A stretch of DNA of 64,000 bases from Pontibacillus yanchengensis (GCF_009856295.1 NZ_WMEU01000001.1:372001-436000); one strand, 5' to 3'; counted from the first letter of the stretch, positions 44,251 to 54,918 are shown. A program made the numbers and translations. The notes: generated from the letters alone by a model not told the origin.

Positions 44251-45233
44251 CTAATCCACACCTCTATGAAAATACCCAGGCCAGCAAAGAGGAATGCTAC
44301 TAACCAAAATGTAGTAACCACTCGCCACTCAGACCAACCCATCAATTCATAATGGTGATGGAGTGGAGACATTTTAAACACTCGTTTTCCTGTAGTTTTA
44401 TATGCAATAACCTGAATAATAACAGAAAGCGTCTCAAGAACAAATACACCGCCAATAATAACAAGTATAATTTCCAGTTTAGTTAAAATTGCTATCGCTG
44501 CGATTGCACCACCAAGAGCTAATGAACCTGTATCACCCATGAATACTTTAGCAGGGTGAGCGTTAAATACTAAGAAACCTAATAAGGCACCAACAATTGC
44601 TAAAGAAAACACACCTATTTCAAATTGAGGTTGACCGTGCCAAGCAAGAATACCAAATGCTCCAAATGCTATCGCTGCTGTTCCGGCTAAGAGACCATCA
44701 AGTCCATCTGTTAAGTTCACCGCATTAGAAGATCCTACAAGCATAACTAAAATTAGAAGAGCATAACCCCAACCTAATTGAAGCTGTTGATTTACTAATG
44801 GAATCTCTATATAAGTAGGAAAACCATTACGATTAATAATAAAATAAAATACTGCTGCAATGATAATTTGGCCAATCATTTTTTGTTTGGATGTTAAGCC
44901 AAGATTTCGTTTCATCGCTATTTTTATAAAGTCATCCAAGAAACCTAATAAACCGTACCCAATCATAACAAATAATAATAGGAATACTTCTACACTCATA
45001 GGATTAGGATTGAATTTAGAAGTCATAATCAGTGTTGTAATACTGACAGATACTAATATCATCATACCACCCATTGTGGGTGTACCTTGTTTCTTCATAT
45101 GTGACTTCGGACCTTCATCTCGAATCGATTGACCAAATTTTAATCTTCTTAAAAATGGGATGAAAATTGGTGAGATGAGGACGGTAATTAAAAATGCGAT
45201 TGCCATGGTGATTAATAAAACTGTTGTGTTCAT
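44247..45233 (-). CDS. mraY: Phospho-N-acetylmuramoyl-pentapeptide transferase
   Basis: Ten-segment membrane enzyme that transfers phospho-MurNAc-pentapeptide to undecaprenyl phosphate, giving lipid I. Conserved [29 protein letters not shown] and HHHYELMGW motifs. 328 aa. It lies between murF and murD, overlapping murD by 4 nt. Confidence 0.97.
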   Translation of the reverse strand: MNTTVLLITMAIAFLITVLISPIFIPFLRRLKFGQSIRDEGPKSHMKKQGTPTMGGMMILVSVSITTLIMTSKFNPNPMSVEVFLLLFVMIGYGLLGFLDDFIKIAMKRNLGLTSKQKMIGQIIIAAVFYFIINRNGFPTYIEIPLVNQQLQLGWGYALLILVMLVGSSNAVNLTDGLDGLLAGTAAIAFGAFGILAWHGQPQFEIGVFSLAIVGALLGFLVFNAHPAKVFMGDTGSLALGGAIAAIAILTKLEIILVIIGGVFVLETLSVIIQVIAYKTTGKRVFKMSPLHHHYELMGWSEWRVVTTFWLVAFLFAGLGIFIEVWIS

Positions 45234-45272
45234 TGTCTTCCTCCTTTAATAGCTTTCAACCGTCCGCAATGG

Positions 45273-46640
45273 TTATTCTTTATCTGATAGATGTTCAAGT
45301 AATGATTCAAAAGCCATCAATCTAGATGCTTTAAGTAAGATTACCGTTTCGTCACTTAAAGTGGACTGTAAAATTTCAACTGCTTCTTCCTTTGTTTGAA
45401 AAGAATGTGTTTCAATTGGCAACTCTTTTTTCTTCATTTCCTCTACGATAAAAGGTGCTTCTTCTCCAATAGCTATCACCATATCAATTGGCTCAGAAAT
45501 CGCGTCAGCTATGGAACGATGCAACATTTCACTAAGTGCTCCTAATTCAAATATATCGCCTAAAACTAAAATCTTTCTAGAAAAATTCGGTAATTCTTTC
45601 ACAACATCAATCGAAGCCTTCATAGATGTAGGCGAAGCGTTATAAGCATCATTTAAGATAGTTGCTCCTTTTTTCCCTAAAACTCGTTCTAGCCTCATTC
45701 CAGTAAGTTCTATGGCAGATAGACCCTCTTGAATGAGTTCTTGCTTCATATTTAATAATTCTCCAATAATAATAGCAAAGCTGGCATTTTTTACATTGTG
45801 CTTACCTGGAACTTGAATAGAATAATCTGCCTCTTCATTTATGGTAAAACGAGTACCTGCATCATCCATTTCACAATCAGAAAGTACATATTTATTTTTT
45901 TCATCAAAGCCACATGAAAGAACGCCTTCTCTTGTATGAAGAGGTGCTAATAAGGGTTCATCACCATCTATGAGTACTTTACCATTTGATTTTAGACCAG
46001 CTAGAATTTCGGTTTTTGCTTGAGCAATGCCTTCCCTCGAACCTAAGTTCTCAATATGCGATTCACCGATGTTTGTAATTACTGCAAAATCTGGCTCAGA
46101 AATGAAGGAAAGACGCTCTATTTCACCAAAGTGATTCATACCCATTTCCAAGACGAGTACTTCAGTTCCCTGTTCCATGGATAAAATAGTTAATGGCAAT
46201 CCAATATGATTATTGAAATTCCCATTTGTTTTATGAGTATTATAGTTTTGGGATAGTACTGAGGCAATAAAATCTTTTGTTGTAGTCTTACCATTTGAGC
46301 CAGTAACACCAATAACCTTAGGATTGATTTCCGTTCTATACGTGTGTGCTAATTGTTGCAGGGCAATTAGGGTATCATCCACTAAAAAAAGTGGGAATTC
46401 AGTGGGAACAAACTCTGGAATTGGTTTTTCTTTATTCCAGAATGCTGCCACGGCACCATTATTAATCGCAGACTTTAAAAAAGAATGTCCGTCAAATGTT
46501 TCTCCCTCTAACGGTACAAATAAACCTCTATCTGTTTTTTCCCTTGTATCTGTATAGATATGATGGATTGGAATCTCTGTATTAGCTACTCCTCTGTAAT
46601 CTGCGAAGTAATCTGTCATCCATTTTGTAGTAAACTTCAT
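45273..46640 (-). CDS. murF: UDP-MurNAc-tripeptide-D-alanyl-D-alanine ligase
   Basis: Adds D-Ala-D-Ala, completing the pentapeptide. P-loop [13 protein letters not shown] (GSNGKTT at 114-120), NDAYNASPTSMKAS in the central domain. 455 aa. In B. subtilis murF lies away from this cluster next to ddl; its place here between murE and mraY is the E. coli-like order. It follows murE by 15 nt. Confidence 0.95.
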   Translation of the reverse strand: MKFTTKWMTDYFADYRGVANTEIPIHHIYTDTREKTDRGLFVPLEGETFDGHSFLKSAINNGAVAAFWNKEKPIPEFVPTEFPLFLVDDTLIALQQLAHTYRTEINPKVIGVTGSNGKTTTKDFIASVLSQNYNTHKTNGNFNNHIGLPLTILSMEQGTEVLVLEMGMNHFGEIERLSFISEPDFAVITNIGESHIENLGSREGIAQAKTEILAGLKSNGKVLIDGDEPLLAPLHTREGVLSCGFDEKNKYVLSDCEMDDAGTRFTINEEADYSIQVPGKHNVKNASFAIIIGELLNMKQELIQEGLSAIELTGMRLERVLGKKGATILNDAYNASPTSMKASIDVVKELPNFSRKILVLGDIFELGALSEMLHRSIADAISEPIDMVIAIGEEAPFIVEEMKKKELPIETHSFQTKEEAVEILQSTLSDETVILLKASRLMAFESLLEHLSDKE

Positions 46641-46655
46641 AGATATGATCTCCTT

Positions 46656-48122
46656 TTATTGGTTGTGTCCCAATATACTTTCTCTCGCTACTTCACGATC
46701 ATCGAAATGAATCGTATGACCATTTACTTCTTGATACGTCTCATGCCCTTTTCCTGCTATCACCACAACATCAGACGTTTGTGCCTGCTCTATAGCACGT
46801 TGAATCGCTTCTTTTCGATCCTTTATAACGACATAAGAGCCCGTTTCTACTCCGGTTTCCATATCTGCGATAATACTTGCAGGGTCCTCACTTCTAGGGT
46901 TATCAGATGTGAAAATAGCCTGATCAGCATATTTCACAGCAACTTGAGCCATTAAAGGTCTTTTCTTCTTATCTCGATCTCCACCGCACCCTACAACAAC
47001 GAAAATGCGTCTTGATGCAAAGCTCTTGACAGTTTGAAGTACATTCTCCAAAGAATCAGGTGTATGAGCATAATCGACTATTACACCGAAGTCTTGACCA
47101 CTCAAGACAGGCTCAAAACGACCACTTACTCCTTTTGTATTTTCAAAAGCTTGTTTTATCGTTTGCAAGGAAACACCAGAAACCCAAGCCGCACTTGCTG
47201 CAGCAAGCATGTTATAAACGCTAAATCGCCCTATCAATGAGCTCTTCATTTCTATTTCATCGTCTGGTGTTTTTAAAATGAACTCTGTTCCTTGTGCTGA
47301 TAAATGTAATTGCTTAGCAGTGATATCTGCCTCACTATCAATTCCATATGTAATAACTTCTTGTGCAGTACTCTTCATTAAAGAAGCATAATGAGGGTCA
47401 TCTTGATTTAGGACCGCATATTTAGGATTAGATTCATAAGCATTGCCCAATTGAGAGAATAAAAGTGATTTAGCTCGTAAGTAGTCATCCATATCCTTAT
47501 GAAAATCTAAGTGATCTTGTGAGAGATTTGTAAACACAGCTACATCAAAATCACAGCCATGAACCCGTCCAAGATCCAGTGCATGAGAAGAGACTTCCAT
47601 AACAGCTGTGTCCACTTTTTGATCAACCATTTTAGCGAAATTTTTTTGTAAAAACAACGCATCAGGTGTAGTGTTTTTCACCTCATATTCCTCTTCTCCG
47701 ATTTTCATTTGAATCGTTCCAACTAAGCCAGTTTGTTGTTGACTTGTTTGAAAAATGGATTCTATTAAATAAGAAATTGTTGTCTTTCCATTTGTCCCTG
47801 TAACCCCTATTAAGCGAAATTGTTGGGTTGGGTGATTGTAATAATAATTAGCCAACTTAGACATAGCACGCTGACTATCATTTACGATGATTACAGGTAT
47901 AGAAACAGGAAGAGGGCGTTCTGCCACAATGGCATTAGCCCCTTTTTCTTCAGCTTGTTTAGCAAAATCATGACCATCCACTGTGTATCCATTAATACAA
48001 ATGAATACATTTCCAGATTGGACAGCACGTGAATCCATTTCTAAGCCTGTCACATCTATATGTTCAATTGATTTCGTTGTTTGATAAACACGAAGAGTCT
48101 TGATTAAGTTTGTTAGCTTCAT
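46656..48122 (-). CDS. murE: UDP-MurNAc-dipeptide-meso-diaminopimelate ligase
   Basis: Adds the third residue of the stem peptide. P-loop GVTGTNGKTT (GTNGKTT 109-115). The DNPRSEDP motif is the meso-diaminopimelate specificity signature, so the wall should be of the A1gamma m-DAP type. 488 aa. First of the precursor ligases after spoVD. Confidence 0.96.
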   Translation of the reverse strand: MKLTNLIKTLRVYQTTKSIEHIDVTGLEMDSRAVQSGNVFICINGYTVDGHDFAKQAEEKGANAIVAERPLPVSIPVIIVNDSQRAMSKLANYYYNHPTQQFRLIGVTGTNGKTTISYLIESIFQTSQQQTGLVGTIQMKIGEEEYEVKNTTPDALFLQKNFAKMVDQKVDTAVMEVSSHALDLGRVHGCDFDVAVFTNLSQDHLDFHKDMDDYLRAKSLLFSQLGNAYESNPKYAVLNQDDPHYASLMKSTAQEVITYGIDSEADITAKQLHLSAQGTEFILKTPDDEIEMKSSLIGRFSVYNMLAAASAAWVSGVSLQTIKQAFENTKGVSGRFEPVLSGQDFGVIVDYAHTPDSLENVLQTVKSFASRRIFVVVGCGGDRDKKKRPLMAQVAVKYADQAIFTSDNPRSEDPASIIADMETGVETGSYVVIKDRKEAIQRAIEQAQTSDVVVIAGKGHETYQEVNGHTIHFDDREVARESILGHNQ

Positions 48123-48197
48123 TGTGACGACTCCTTACTTTTGGTATATGTGCCGCTATAATTATAGCAAAGACAAAGCAAATCTGCGATTATTGCT

Positions 48198-50159
48198 TTA
48201 ATGAGAATGGGATTTTTTTGTTTCTTCTTTAGGTTCTTCCTCCGTTAAAAATAACCTAACCTTAGCTCCTTGCTCCACTTTCACACCAGCTTCTGGTGCT
48301 TGGTCTACAATATAGTTACCTGTTCCACTTGTCTCAATGGATAGATTCACCATATATTGGGTCAATTCCTTCTTTTCTAAACCAATTAAATCCGGAACCT
48401 CCACTAGCGGTTGGTCTGGCCATTGTACTTCTTTTTCTATTCCATCTTTTTGCTTTTCTACACCTACCGCACGCAGGCTATCCTCCATGATATTACCAAC
48501 AATCGGCGCTGCAACCACTCCGCCGAATTGAACTGTATTTTTAGGGTTATCAATGGCTAAATAAACAACAATTTCAGGGTCATTAGCTGGAGCAAAACCA
48601 ATGAATGATACAATGTGGTTATTGCTCATATATCTACCATCTTCCCCTACTTTTTGAGCAGTTCCTGTCTTACCTCCAACACGATACCCTTCAACATAAG
48701 CTCCACGCCCTGTTCCTTGAGCAACAACACTTTCAAGAGCTTCACGTATCTCTGCACTGGTTTCTTCAGAAATGACTTGTTTCTTCAAAGTAGGTTCTGA
48801 TTGCTCTACAATGTCACCAGTTGCTGGATTGACCCATTCCTTCGCGATATATGGTTGATAAAGTTTCCCTCCATTAACAGCTGCTGCGACAGCCGCAACT
48901 TGCTGAATAGGCGTTACAGATACCCCTTGACCAAAAGCCGTTGTTGCCAGTTCAACCGGACCAACACGATTCTCTTTGAAGAGAATCCCCGTTCCTTCTC
49001 CTTGAAGGTCAATGCCAGTTTTTTTGCCAAATCCAAAATCCTTTATATATGAAAACAATTTTTCTTTGCCTAATTTCTCACCTAACGTAACGAAACCAGG
49101 GTTACAGGAGTTTTGAACAACTTCTAAATAGGATTGACTTCCATGTCCACCACGTTTCCAACAGTGAAGCGTGGCTCCATCTACTTTAATAGCTCCACTA
49201 TCATGAAAATGGTCATCCTCTAGATCTACTAAACCTTCTTCTAGAGCACTAGCCAGGGTAATTATTTTAAATGTAGATCCTGGCTCATATGTACTCCATA
49301 CAGGTAAGTTCCGATTATAAACTTCTTGTTTCACATTTTGATAGTTCTCTGGATCAAAGCTTGGTCGACTAGACATGGCTAAGATTTCGCCACTATCAGG
49401 ATCTAATGCAATTGCAACTGCGCCATCTGGATTATATTTTGCTTCAGCGTTATCCAATTCTCGCTCTATGATCGTTTGAACTCGATCATCAATTGTCAAC
49501 TTTAGATTGTACCCATCTTCAGGTGATTCGTAAACATCGGCAATTTTTGGCATGCGACGTCCTTTTGCATCAGAAAAAAACGATAAGTGACCCTTTTCTC
49601 CGCTTAATTGCTCATCATAGTATAACTCAAGTCCCATTAATCCTTGGTTATCAATTCCACTGAAGCCTAAAACATGTGATAAGTATTCCCCTTTAGGATA
49701 GTGACGTTTAGAGTCCTCTGCTATATAAACGCCTTCAAGATTTAACTGACGTACTTCATCTGCAACTTCTTCCGTTATCTTTCTGCCCTCAGGATGAATA
49801 CGTTCAATTGAAATTTGTTTTGTGACATGGTTCAATGCTTTTTCATAATCCATATCTAGCACTTCAGATAACTTTTGGGCTGTTTCTTCTGGATTGCTTA
49901 TTTGACGTGGTACAACCATTACTGTTGGAGCAGAAACATTCTCAGCTAGTACAACTCCATTGCGATCCAAAATATCTCCTCTTTCGGGTTCAAAGGGAAT
50001 ATCACGACTCCAAGAATTTTTAGCCTTCTCCATTAATTGATCACCAATAATAAACTGTACATATCCTAATCGGATATCAATCACAGCAAAAACAACAATG
50101 GCCAAAAGAAAAACAGTGACCAATCGTTTTCGTAACGTAACATTGGATACTCGTTTCAT
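48198..50159 (-). CDS. spoVD: SpoVD, sporulation-specific penicillin-binding protein
   Basis: Class B transpeptidase for spore cortex synthesis, partner of SpoVE. N-terminal anchor (about 11-30), dimerisation domain, transpeptidase with active-site Ser295 in STFK, SCN triad and KTGTAQ, then one C-terminal PASTA domain. ATG 50159 (MKRVSNVTLRKR) follows AAGGAGATGTACC; 653 aa. It lies directly after pbpB, from which it probably arose by duplication. Confidence 0.94.
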   Translation of the reverse strand: MKRVSNVTLRKRLVTVFLLAIVVFAVIDIRLGYVQFIIGDQLMEKAKNSWSRDIPFEPERGDILDRNGVVLAENVSAPTVMVVPRQISNPEETAQKLSEVLDMDYEKALNHVTKQISIERIHPEGRKITEEVADEVRQLNLEGVYIAEDSKRHYPKGEYLSHVLGFSGIDNQGLMGLELYYDEQLSGEKGHLSFFSDAKGRRMPKIADVYESPEDGYNLKLTIDDRVQTIIERELDNAEAKYNPDGAVAIALDPDSGEILAMSSRPSFDPENYQNVKQEVYNRNLPVWSTYEPGSTFKIITLASALEEGLVDLEDDHFHDSGAIKVDGATLHCWKRGGHGSQSYLEVVQNSCNPGFVTLGEKLGKEKLFSYIKDFGFGKKTGIDLQGEGTGILFKENRVGPVELATTAFGQGVSVTPIQQVAAVAAAVNGGKLYQPYIAKEWVNPATGDIVEQSEPTLKKQVISEETSAEIREALESVVAQGTGRGAYVEGYRVGGKTGTAQKVGEDGRYMSNNHIVSFIGFAPANDPEIVVYLAIDNPKNTVQFGGVVAAPIVGNIMEDSLRAVGVEKQKDGIEKEVQWPDQPLVEVPDLIGLEKKELTQYMVNLSIETSGTGNYIVDQAPEAGVKVEQGAKVRLFLTEEEPKEETKKSHSH

Positions 50160-50235
50160 GGTACATCTCCTTTTTGTCCATGCTATGCTTGTATCCATTT
50201 TATGTAACGTTAGAAATGATTAGAACACTGTCTCT

Positions 50236-52479
50236 TTATTGCTCCTCTTCTCTTGAGTCCGAGTTTGATTGTTGCATAGATCGCTCGTTTTGATTTTCAG
50301 ACGAATCAGCCTCTGAGCTATCCTGGTTTGGTGGTTTAAGTTCCACAACAAGGTAGCTACCTTTACTAATAGAGGAACCTTCTTGAACACTCTGTTTATA
50401 AACGTATCCATTACCGATGTTTTCCATTTTAAGTTCCAGAATAGACCCTAATTTTAATGCATCTCTCATCGACCACCCTGTCATATCAGGCATTTCAACG
50501 GTACCATTTGTTAATAAGAATACTCTTTCATTCTTTAAGATGCTTGAGTCAGACTTAGGCAGCATCTTTTGCACCTTGTCGCCATTTCCGAGAACGATAG
50601 GGTGAGCACCTTGCTCTTTTAATTCAGAAGCCGCTTTTGAGGCAGACTTTTCAACATAATCTTTTAGTTTATTTGCTTCTACGTTTGTAGTATCTTGGTT
50701 TTTATCAGGCTGAATGTTTAAATAACGCAAACTATTTTCCATTACTGTATTAAAAATATCAGAGACTGGATCTGTACCTAATTCAGACGGTTCTAAATTC
50801 GGTTGTTTCACACTGACATACATCATCAATTCCGGGTCTTCTTTCGGAGCCATGCCTAGAAATGAAAAGATATAGTTTTCTCTACCTATCATGTAGCCAC
50901 CAGAATCAGCATCCGGAATTTGTGCTGTACCTGTCTTCCCAGCTACAGAATACCCATTTAATTGATAGGCTTTACCAGTTCCATGCTCCCCGGTAACCAC
51001 TTCTCCTAATAATCCCCTAACTGATTTTGCTGTAGCAGCATCAATAGGTTCCCCTTTCATCTCAGGCTCTGTTTTTTGCAGAACCTTACCAGAAGAAGGA
51101 TCGGTTACTTCTGATATCACGTAAGGCTTCATCATCTTTCCTTCATTTGCGATAGAGGTGGCAGCCATCATTTGTTGTATAGGTGTTACCGTTGATCCTT
51201 GACCGAAAGCAGTAGTGATTTTTTCAATAGGGTAATTGTAAAGGAGTCGCCCAGATTCTTCACCTGGCAAATCTATGCCTGTCTTTTCAGTAAGGCCAAA
51301 ATCCTTGTAGTATTCTGCAAACCTTTCAGGTCCGAGTTTCTCCCACAGAAGCTTAGCTGCTGCGACATTAGAAGAACGTTGTATTCCTTCATCATATGTG
51401 ATGGGTCCCCAACCATCCCGATTGTGGTCATAGATGGCTCGGTTTTTATCATCCACTTGATAGGAACCAGATTGATAGACTTCATCTCCATCATATACTC
51501 CTGCATCCATCGCAGCAGCTAATGTGAAAATCTTCATTGTTGAGCCTGGCTCATACGGATAGGCAATAACGTCGTTATACCAATTATCGATCCCTTTCCG
51601 ACTGTTTGGATTAAAACTAGGTCGGTTACTTAGTGCTAACACTTCACCTGTTTTCGGATCCATCACAACTGCCATCATTTGAGATGGGGAATAGTTTTCA
51701 TCAACTTGATTCATGGCATCTTCTAGAAACGTTTGAATCTTTTGATCGAGTGTTAATTTAACCGTAGCACCATCCTGAGGTTTTTTTATAACTTCTTCAG
51801 GGTTTAAGAGCTTCATATTGTATTTATCACGTTGATAAGAAATACCACCGTCTTCTTCTTGCAGCTGGTTTTCCATTTGCTTTTCAATACCCATTATCCC
51901 TTCGATTGTTTCAGAGTTCTCCTTATTTTGAGCAAAACCTAATACATGTGAAGCAAAGGTTCCGTTTGGGTAATAGCGCTTAGCTTGTTCAGTGAATTGA
52001 ATTCCTGGCAAGTCCATCTTTTTAATTTTTTCTTTTTTGTCTTGAGAAAGATAGCGCCCTTTTGCTCCAAACTCAACTTGAAAGCGGTCTTTACTCTTCC
52101 CATTCTTAATCTGACTTATGATTTCTTGCTTTTGCATATCTAGTACCGGAGCTAACTTTTCTGCTGTATTCGCAGCATCTTCCACATGTAAAGGTTCTTC
52201 AGAATCCTTTGAGTAAGATTGATCAACAATGGCATAGATGCTATACGTTGGACGATCGTATGCTAGCGTCATTCCATTTCGATCAACAATTTTTCCTCGA
52301 TCTGCATCAATTGTATAAGAGCTCGTCCGTTTCTTTTCAGCCCATTTTTCTAAGTTAACACCTTCAATTTCACCTGTCGCTTGAATATAGAAAAATCGGC
52401 CAAAAAGAACGACAAACAAGATTGTAAATATCATCATAAACAATTTTGCCATTCTATGCGTCGTACGATTCTTCTTCAT
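50236..52479 (-). CDS. pbpB: PBP2B, division-specific penicillin-binding protein
   Basis: Class B transpeptidase for septal peptidoglycan (FtsI equivalent). N-terminal anchor (about 11-31), dimerisation domain, transpeptidase with Ser313 in STMK, SSN (369-371) and KTG (515-517), then two C-terminal PASTA-like domains and a long Ser/Glu/Gln-rich tail (last about 35 residues). 747 aa. Cotranscribed with ftsL upstream and spoVD downstream. Confidence 0.95.
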   Translation of the reverse strand: MKKNRTTHRMAKLFMMIFTILFVVLFGRFFYIQATGEIEGVNLEKWAEKKRTSSYTIDADRGKIVDRNGMTLAYDRPTYSIYAIVDQSYSKDSEEPLHVEDAANTAEKLAPVLDMQKQEIISQIKNGKSKDRFQVEFGAKGRYLSQDKKEKIKKMDLPGIQFTEQAKRYYPNGTFASHVLGFAQNKENSETIEGIMGIEKQMENQLQEEDGGISYQRDKYNMKLLNPEEVIKKPQDGATVKLTLDQKIQTFLEDAMNQVDENYSPSQMMAVVMDPKTGEVLALSNRPSFNPNSRKGIDNWYNDVIAYPYEPGSTMKIFTLAAAMDAGVYDGDEVYQSGSYQVDDKNRAIYDHNRDGWGPITYDEGIQRSSNVAAAKLLWEKLGPERFAEYYKDFGLTEKTGIDLPGEESGRLLYNYPIEKITTAFGQGSTVTPIQQMMAATSIANEGKMMKPYVISEVTDPSSGKVLQKTEPEMKGEPIDAATAKSVRGLLGEVVTGEHGTGKAYQLNGYSVAGKTGTAQIPDADSGGYMIGRENYIFSFLGMAPKEDPELMMYVSVKQPNLEPSELGTDPVSDIFNTVMENSLRYLNIQPDKNQDTTNVEANKLKDYVEKSASKAASELKEQGAHPIVLGNGDKVQKMLPKSDSSILKNERVFLLTNGTVEMPDMTGWSMRDALKLGSILELKMENIGNGYVYKQSVQEGSSISKGSYLVVELKPPNQDSSEADSSENQNERSMQQSNSDSREEEQ

Positions 52480-52497
52480 ACGTTTATGCTCCTTGTA

Positions 52498-52878
52498 CTA
52501 GTTACCATTCACGGTATTTGCTTGCTTCACTTTAGATTGACGCACTTTCAAACCATTTTGTTTGGCAATCTCTAAAATACGTTCCGGATTACTTAGCTCT
52601 TTAATTTCGTACTTTAGGTTTTCGTTCTCAACCTGTTGTTTATCAATTTTATTTTCAAGCTGTTGAAGATCTCTATTCAGTTGGTCTGTTGTAGAAGCGT
52701 GCGATACAACAAAAACACTAGCGGCAAGTGCAGCTGCACTAACAAGTGAATATAAGAATTTTTCCCCTGTGGAGACCCATCTCTTTCTATGTACATGGAC
52801 CTTCACTTGTTCTTGTGTTTGTTTTTGAGTGTTCCGTTCAGGTTGTTCGACATGTAACTTTCTCGCATTTGAACTCAT
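52498..52878 (-). CDS. ftsL: Cell division protein FtsL
   Basis: Short bitopic protein of the DivIB-DivIC-FtsL complex: polar N-terminus, one membrane segment (about 42-62) and an extracellular coiled coil ([16 protein letters not shown]) ending in [18 protein letters not shown] 52878 (MSSNARKLH) is preferred over a GTG four codons upstream that overlaps the ribosome site. It overlaps the rsmH stop by 4 nt. Confidence 0.92.
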   Translation of the reverse strand: MSSNARKLHVEQPERNTQKQTQEQVKVHVHRKRWVSTGEKFLYSLVSAAALAASVFVVSHASTTDQLNRDLQQLENKIDKQQVENENLKYEIKELSNPERILEIAKQNGLKVRQSKVKQANTVNGN

Positions 52879-53855
52879 CTCTTTTTCCACCTTTCATCAT
52901 CTCGAAATGTTTCTTTCCAAGGACGAATTTTTTCTACTACCCTTAGTTTCGCAGAACGTGCTCTACGATTTTGTTCAAGTTCATCCTCACTTGGAACAAT
53001 GGGTTTTCGGTTCACTAATTCAAATGGAGGTTTCTGTTCTTCTGGTATAACAGGTATTTCTTTTGGAATCGGTGGGTTACTACTCCACTTTTTGAAAGCT
53101 TGTTTACAAATACGGTCTTCAAGCGAATGGAATGTAATCACAGCAATACGTCCATTCATGGAGATAACTTGGGCTGCCTGATGGAGGGCATCCTCAAATG
53201 CACCCAGTTCATCATTTACAGCAATTCGAATTGCTTGAAAAATACGTTTAGCAGGATGTCCACCCTTTCTTCTAGCAGGGGCTGGAATCGCATCTTTTAA
53301 TATATCGACTAATTGTGAGGTTGTTTCGATAGGAGCTATTTCCCTTTGTTTCTCTATTGCTCTAGCTATTTGTTTAGAGAATTTCTCTTCTCCATACTTA
53401 AAGAAAATACGAACAAGATCATTAAAATCCCACTCATTTACTACCTTATATGCACTCAACGTTTGCTCTCTATCCATTCTCATATCAAGTCGTGCATCTT
53501 GATGATAACTAAAGCCTCTTTCATCTTCATCTAGTTGTGGAGAGGAAACACCTAGGTCGAATACTATCCCATCAATTTTATCAAAACCTAATTGACTTAG
53601 TTCTGTAGCAAGATCACGAAAATTTGCATGAACAAACGTAATCCGATCTTCATATGCTTGAAGCCTTTCTTTTGCATGGTTCAGTGCTACACGATCTTGA
53701 TCAAAAGCAATTAATCGTCCGCCTTCTGTCAAATGCTTGGCTATTTCCTCTGAATGACCACCGCCACCTAAAGTACAGTCAACATAAACACCTTTCGGAT
53801 CTATATCTAGTTGAGTGACGGTTTCATCTTTTAGTACTGTCTTGTGTTCAAACAA
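52875..53855 (-). CDS. rsmH: 16S rRNA (cytosine1402-N4)-methyltransferase RsmH (MraW)
   Basis: SAM-dependent methylation of C1402 in the ribosomal P site. The SAM motif [14 protein letters not shown] and [18 protein letters not shown] are intact. The start is taken as TTG 53855 ([11 protein letters not shown]) since AAAGGG lies 8 nt upstream and B. subtilis RsmH begins in the same way. 326 aa. Confidence 0.95.
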   Translation of the reverse strand: MFEHKTVLKDETVTQLDIDPKGVYVDCTLGGGGHSEEIAKHLTEGGRLIAFDQDRVALNHAKERLQAYEDRITFVHANFRDLATELSQLGFDKIDGIVFDLGVSSPQLDEDERGFSYHQDARLDMRMDREQTLSAYKVVNEWDFNDLVRIFFKYGEEKFSKQIARAIEKQREIAPIETTSQLVDILKDAIPAPARRKGGHPAKRIFQAIRIAVNDELGAFEDALHQAAQVISMNGRIAVITFHSLEDRICKQAFKKWSSNPPIPKEIPVIPEEQKPPFELVNRKPIVPSEDELEQNRRARSAKLRVVEKIRPWKETFRDDERWKKR

Positions 53856-53974
53856 TGTTTTCACCCTTTACTTGAATCATTCTTCGATGTCTTGTACATA
53901 GTATTCGTTCGTTTCTTGTATTGTAATCATTAGAGCGAATTCAATGTCTTATAGTTATATTGATTATTAAATGG

Positions 53975-54406
53975 TTAAATATCAAAATCCATCATATTCT
54001 CGGCGATCTCGGCAAATGAACCCTCGGACTCCTCGAAGTATGTATCCCAATGGCCTTTAGCCCAGAATTCTACTCGATTTGAAACACCGATGACCACACA
54101 TTCTTTATCTAATTCTGCGTAAGTTCTTAGTGGTGCTGGAAGATTAATTCTCCCCTGTTTATCAACTTCACATTCAACTGCTCCAGAGAAAAAGAATCGC
54201 GTGAAGGCTCGGGCATCCTTCTTTGTTAAGGGGAGCTTCTTCAACTTCTCTTCGAGCAACTTCCATTCAGATAGTGGGTACGCAAATAAACAACGATCCA
54301 AGCCCCGAGTGATAACAAACGTCTCACCGAGCCCTTCTCGAAATTTAGCCGGAACAATGATGCGGCCCTTCGTGTCTATATTATGTTGGTACTCCCCCAT
54401 GAACAT
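53975..54406 (-). CDS. mraZ: MraZ, transcriptional regulator of the dcw cluster
   Basis: AbrB-like DNA-binding protein with two MraZ/SpoVT-type domains ([20 protein letters not shown] and [15 protein letters not shown]). ATG 54406 gives 143 aa, equal to B. subtilis; the longer frame adds five residues. It heads the cluster, and its own leader contains three 10-bp GTGG repeats of the MraZ operator type, so autoregulation is likely. Confidence 0.95.
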   Translation of the reverse strand: MFMGEYQHNIDTKGRIIVPAKFREGLGETFVITRGLDRCLFAYPLSEWKLLEEKLKKLPLTKKDARAFTRFFFSGAVECEVDKQGRINLPAPLRTYAELDKECVVIGVSNRVEFWAKGHWDTYFEESEGSFAEIAENMMDFDI

Positions 54407-54432
54407 ATAGACCATCCCCACTTTCTGACTCT

Positions 54433-54462
54433 AGGGTACCACATTCCTCCACTTTCCACCAC
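54433..54462 (-). promoter_or_regulatory. MraZ operator (three 10-bp GTGG repeats)
   Basis: Three consecutive 10-mers on the minus strand each begin GTGG: GTGGTGGAAA, GTGGAGGAAT, GTGGTACCCT. MraZ octamers are known to bind directly repeated TGGGN/GTGG boxes at 10-bp spacing, one per helical turn. The array ends 26 nt before the mraZ start codon. Confidence 0.8.
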
Positions 54463-54487
54463 CTAAACTTTAATATTCTTCCACTAC

Positions 54488-54517
54488 AAAAAAAATCCTG
54501 CCTTATTAGGCAGGATC
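54488..54517 (-). terminator. Terminator upstream of mraZ
   Basis: The stem GATCCTGCCT/AGGCAGGATT followed by TTTTTTT on the minus strand insulates the mraZ operon from bshC transcription. Confidence 0.88.
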
Positions 54518-54791
54518 TAAAGATTTTTTTCTCATTGGATTGATTATGGAGTGCATGAGGGTAAAACTCCCCTTCCCAAAACCCTATATTTGAACATATA
54601 GTGGCGGGATGTGGGAGGATCGATTGTATTCGGCTTCACTTTTCTCCTATGGTACAAAGTGGGGCCAAAACAGTGTTATTTGGTATTGATGGTATTCAAT
54701 TTGGAACTTTTTATGCTCGATAGTGTCAGCAGTGCCCACTGAACAATTAAAAAGTGAATAATCATAGCATTTGGGGACTCTCTCCCCTTCC
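54518..54791. other. Intergenic region between mraZ and bshC
   Basis: About 270 bp without a credible gene. It holds a 6-bp inverted repeat CTATAT/ATATAG (54583-54602) flanked by G- or C-rich arms (CTTCCC, GTGGGAGG), so it could fold. The mraZ promoter was not found between this region and the operator with any confidence. Confidence 0.5.
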
Positions 54792-54899
54792 TTAATGCTT
54801 AAATTTTAAGCCTATATCTTTGACTTGCTCGTAAGTCACTCCTGCCCAATAGCGAGTAGTGTTCCAGCGCTTTTGTTTATCCATCAAATATTCTTTCAT
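54792..54899 (-). CDS. Possible 35-aa protein downstream of bshC
   Basis: A short frame MKEYLMDKQKRWNTTRYW... ending GLKFKH, starting 20 nt after the bshC stop. Aromatic and basic residues give it a protein-like composition. The nearest AAAAGGG is too far (14 nt) to be an ideal ribosome site. I do not recognise it; it may be a gene fragment or chance. Confidence 0.3.
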   Translation of the reverse strand: MKEYLMDKQKRWNTTRYWAGVTYEQVKDIGLKFKH

Positions 54900-54918
54900 G
54901 TGTAGTTATACTACCCTT

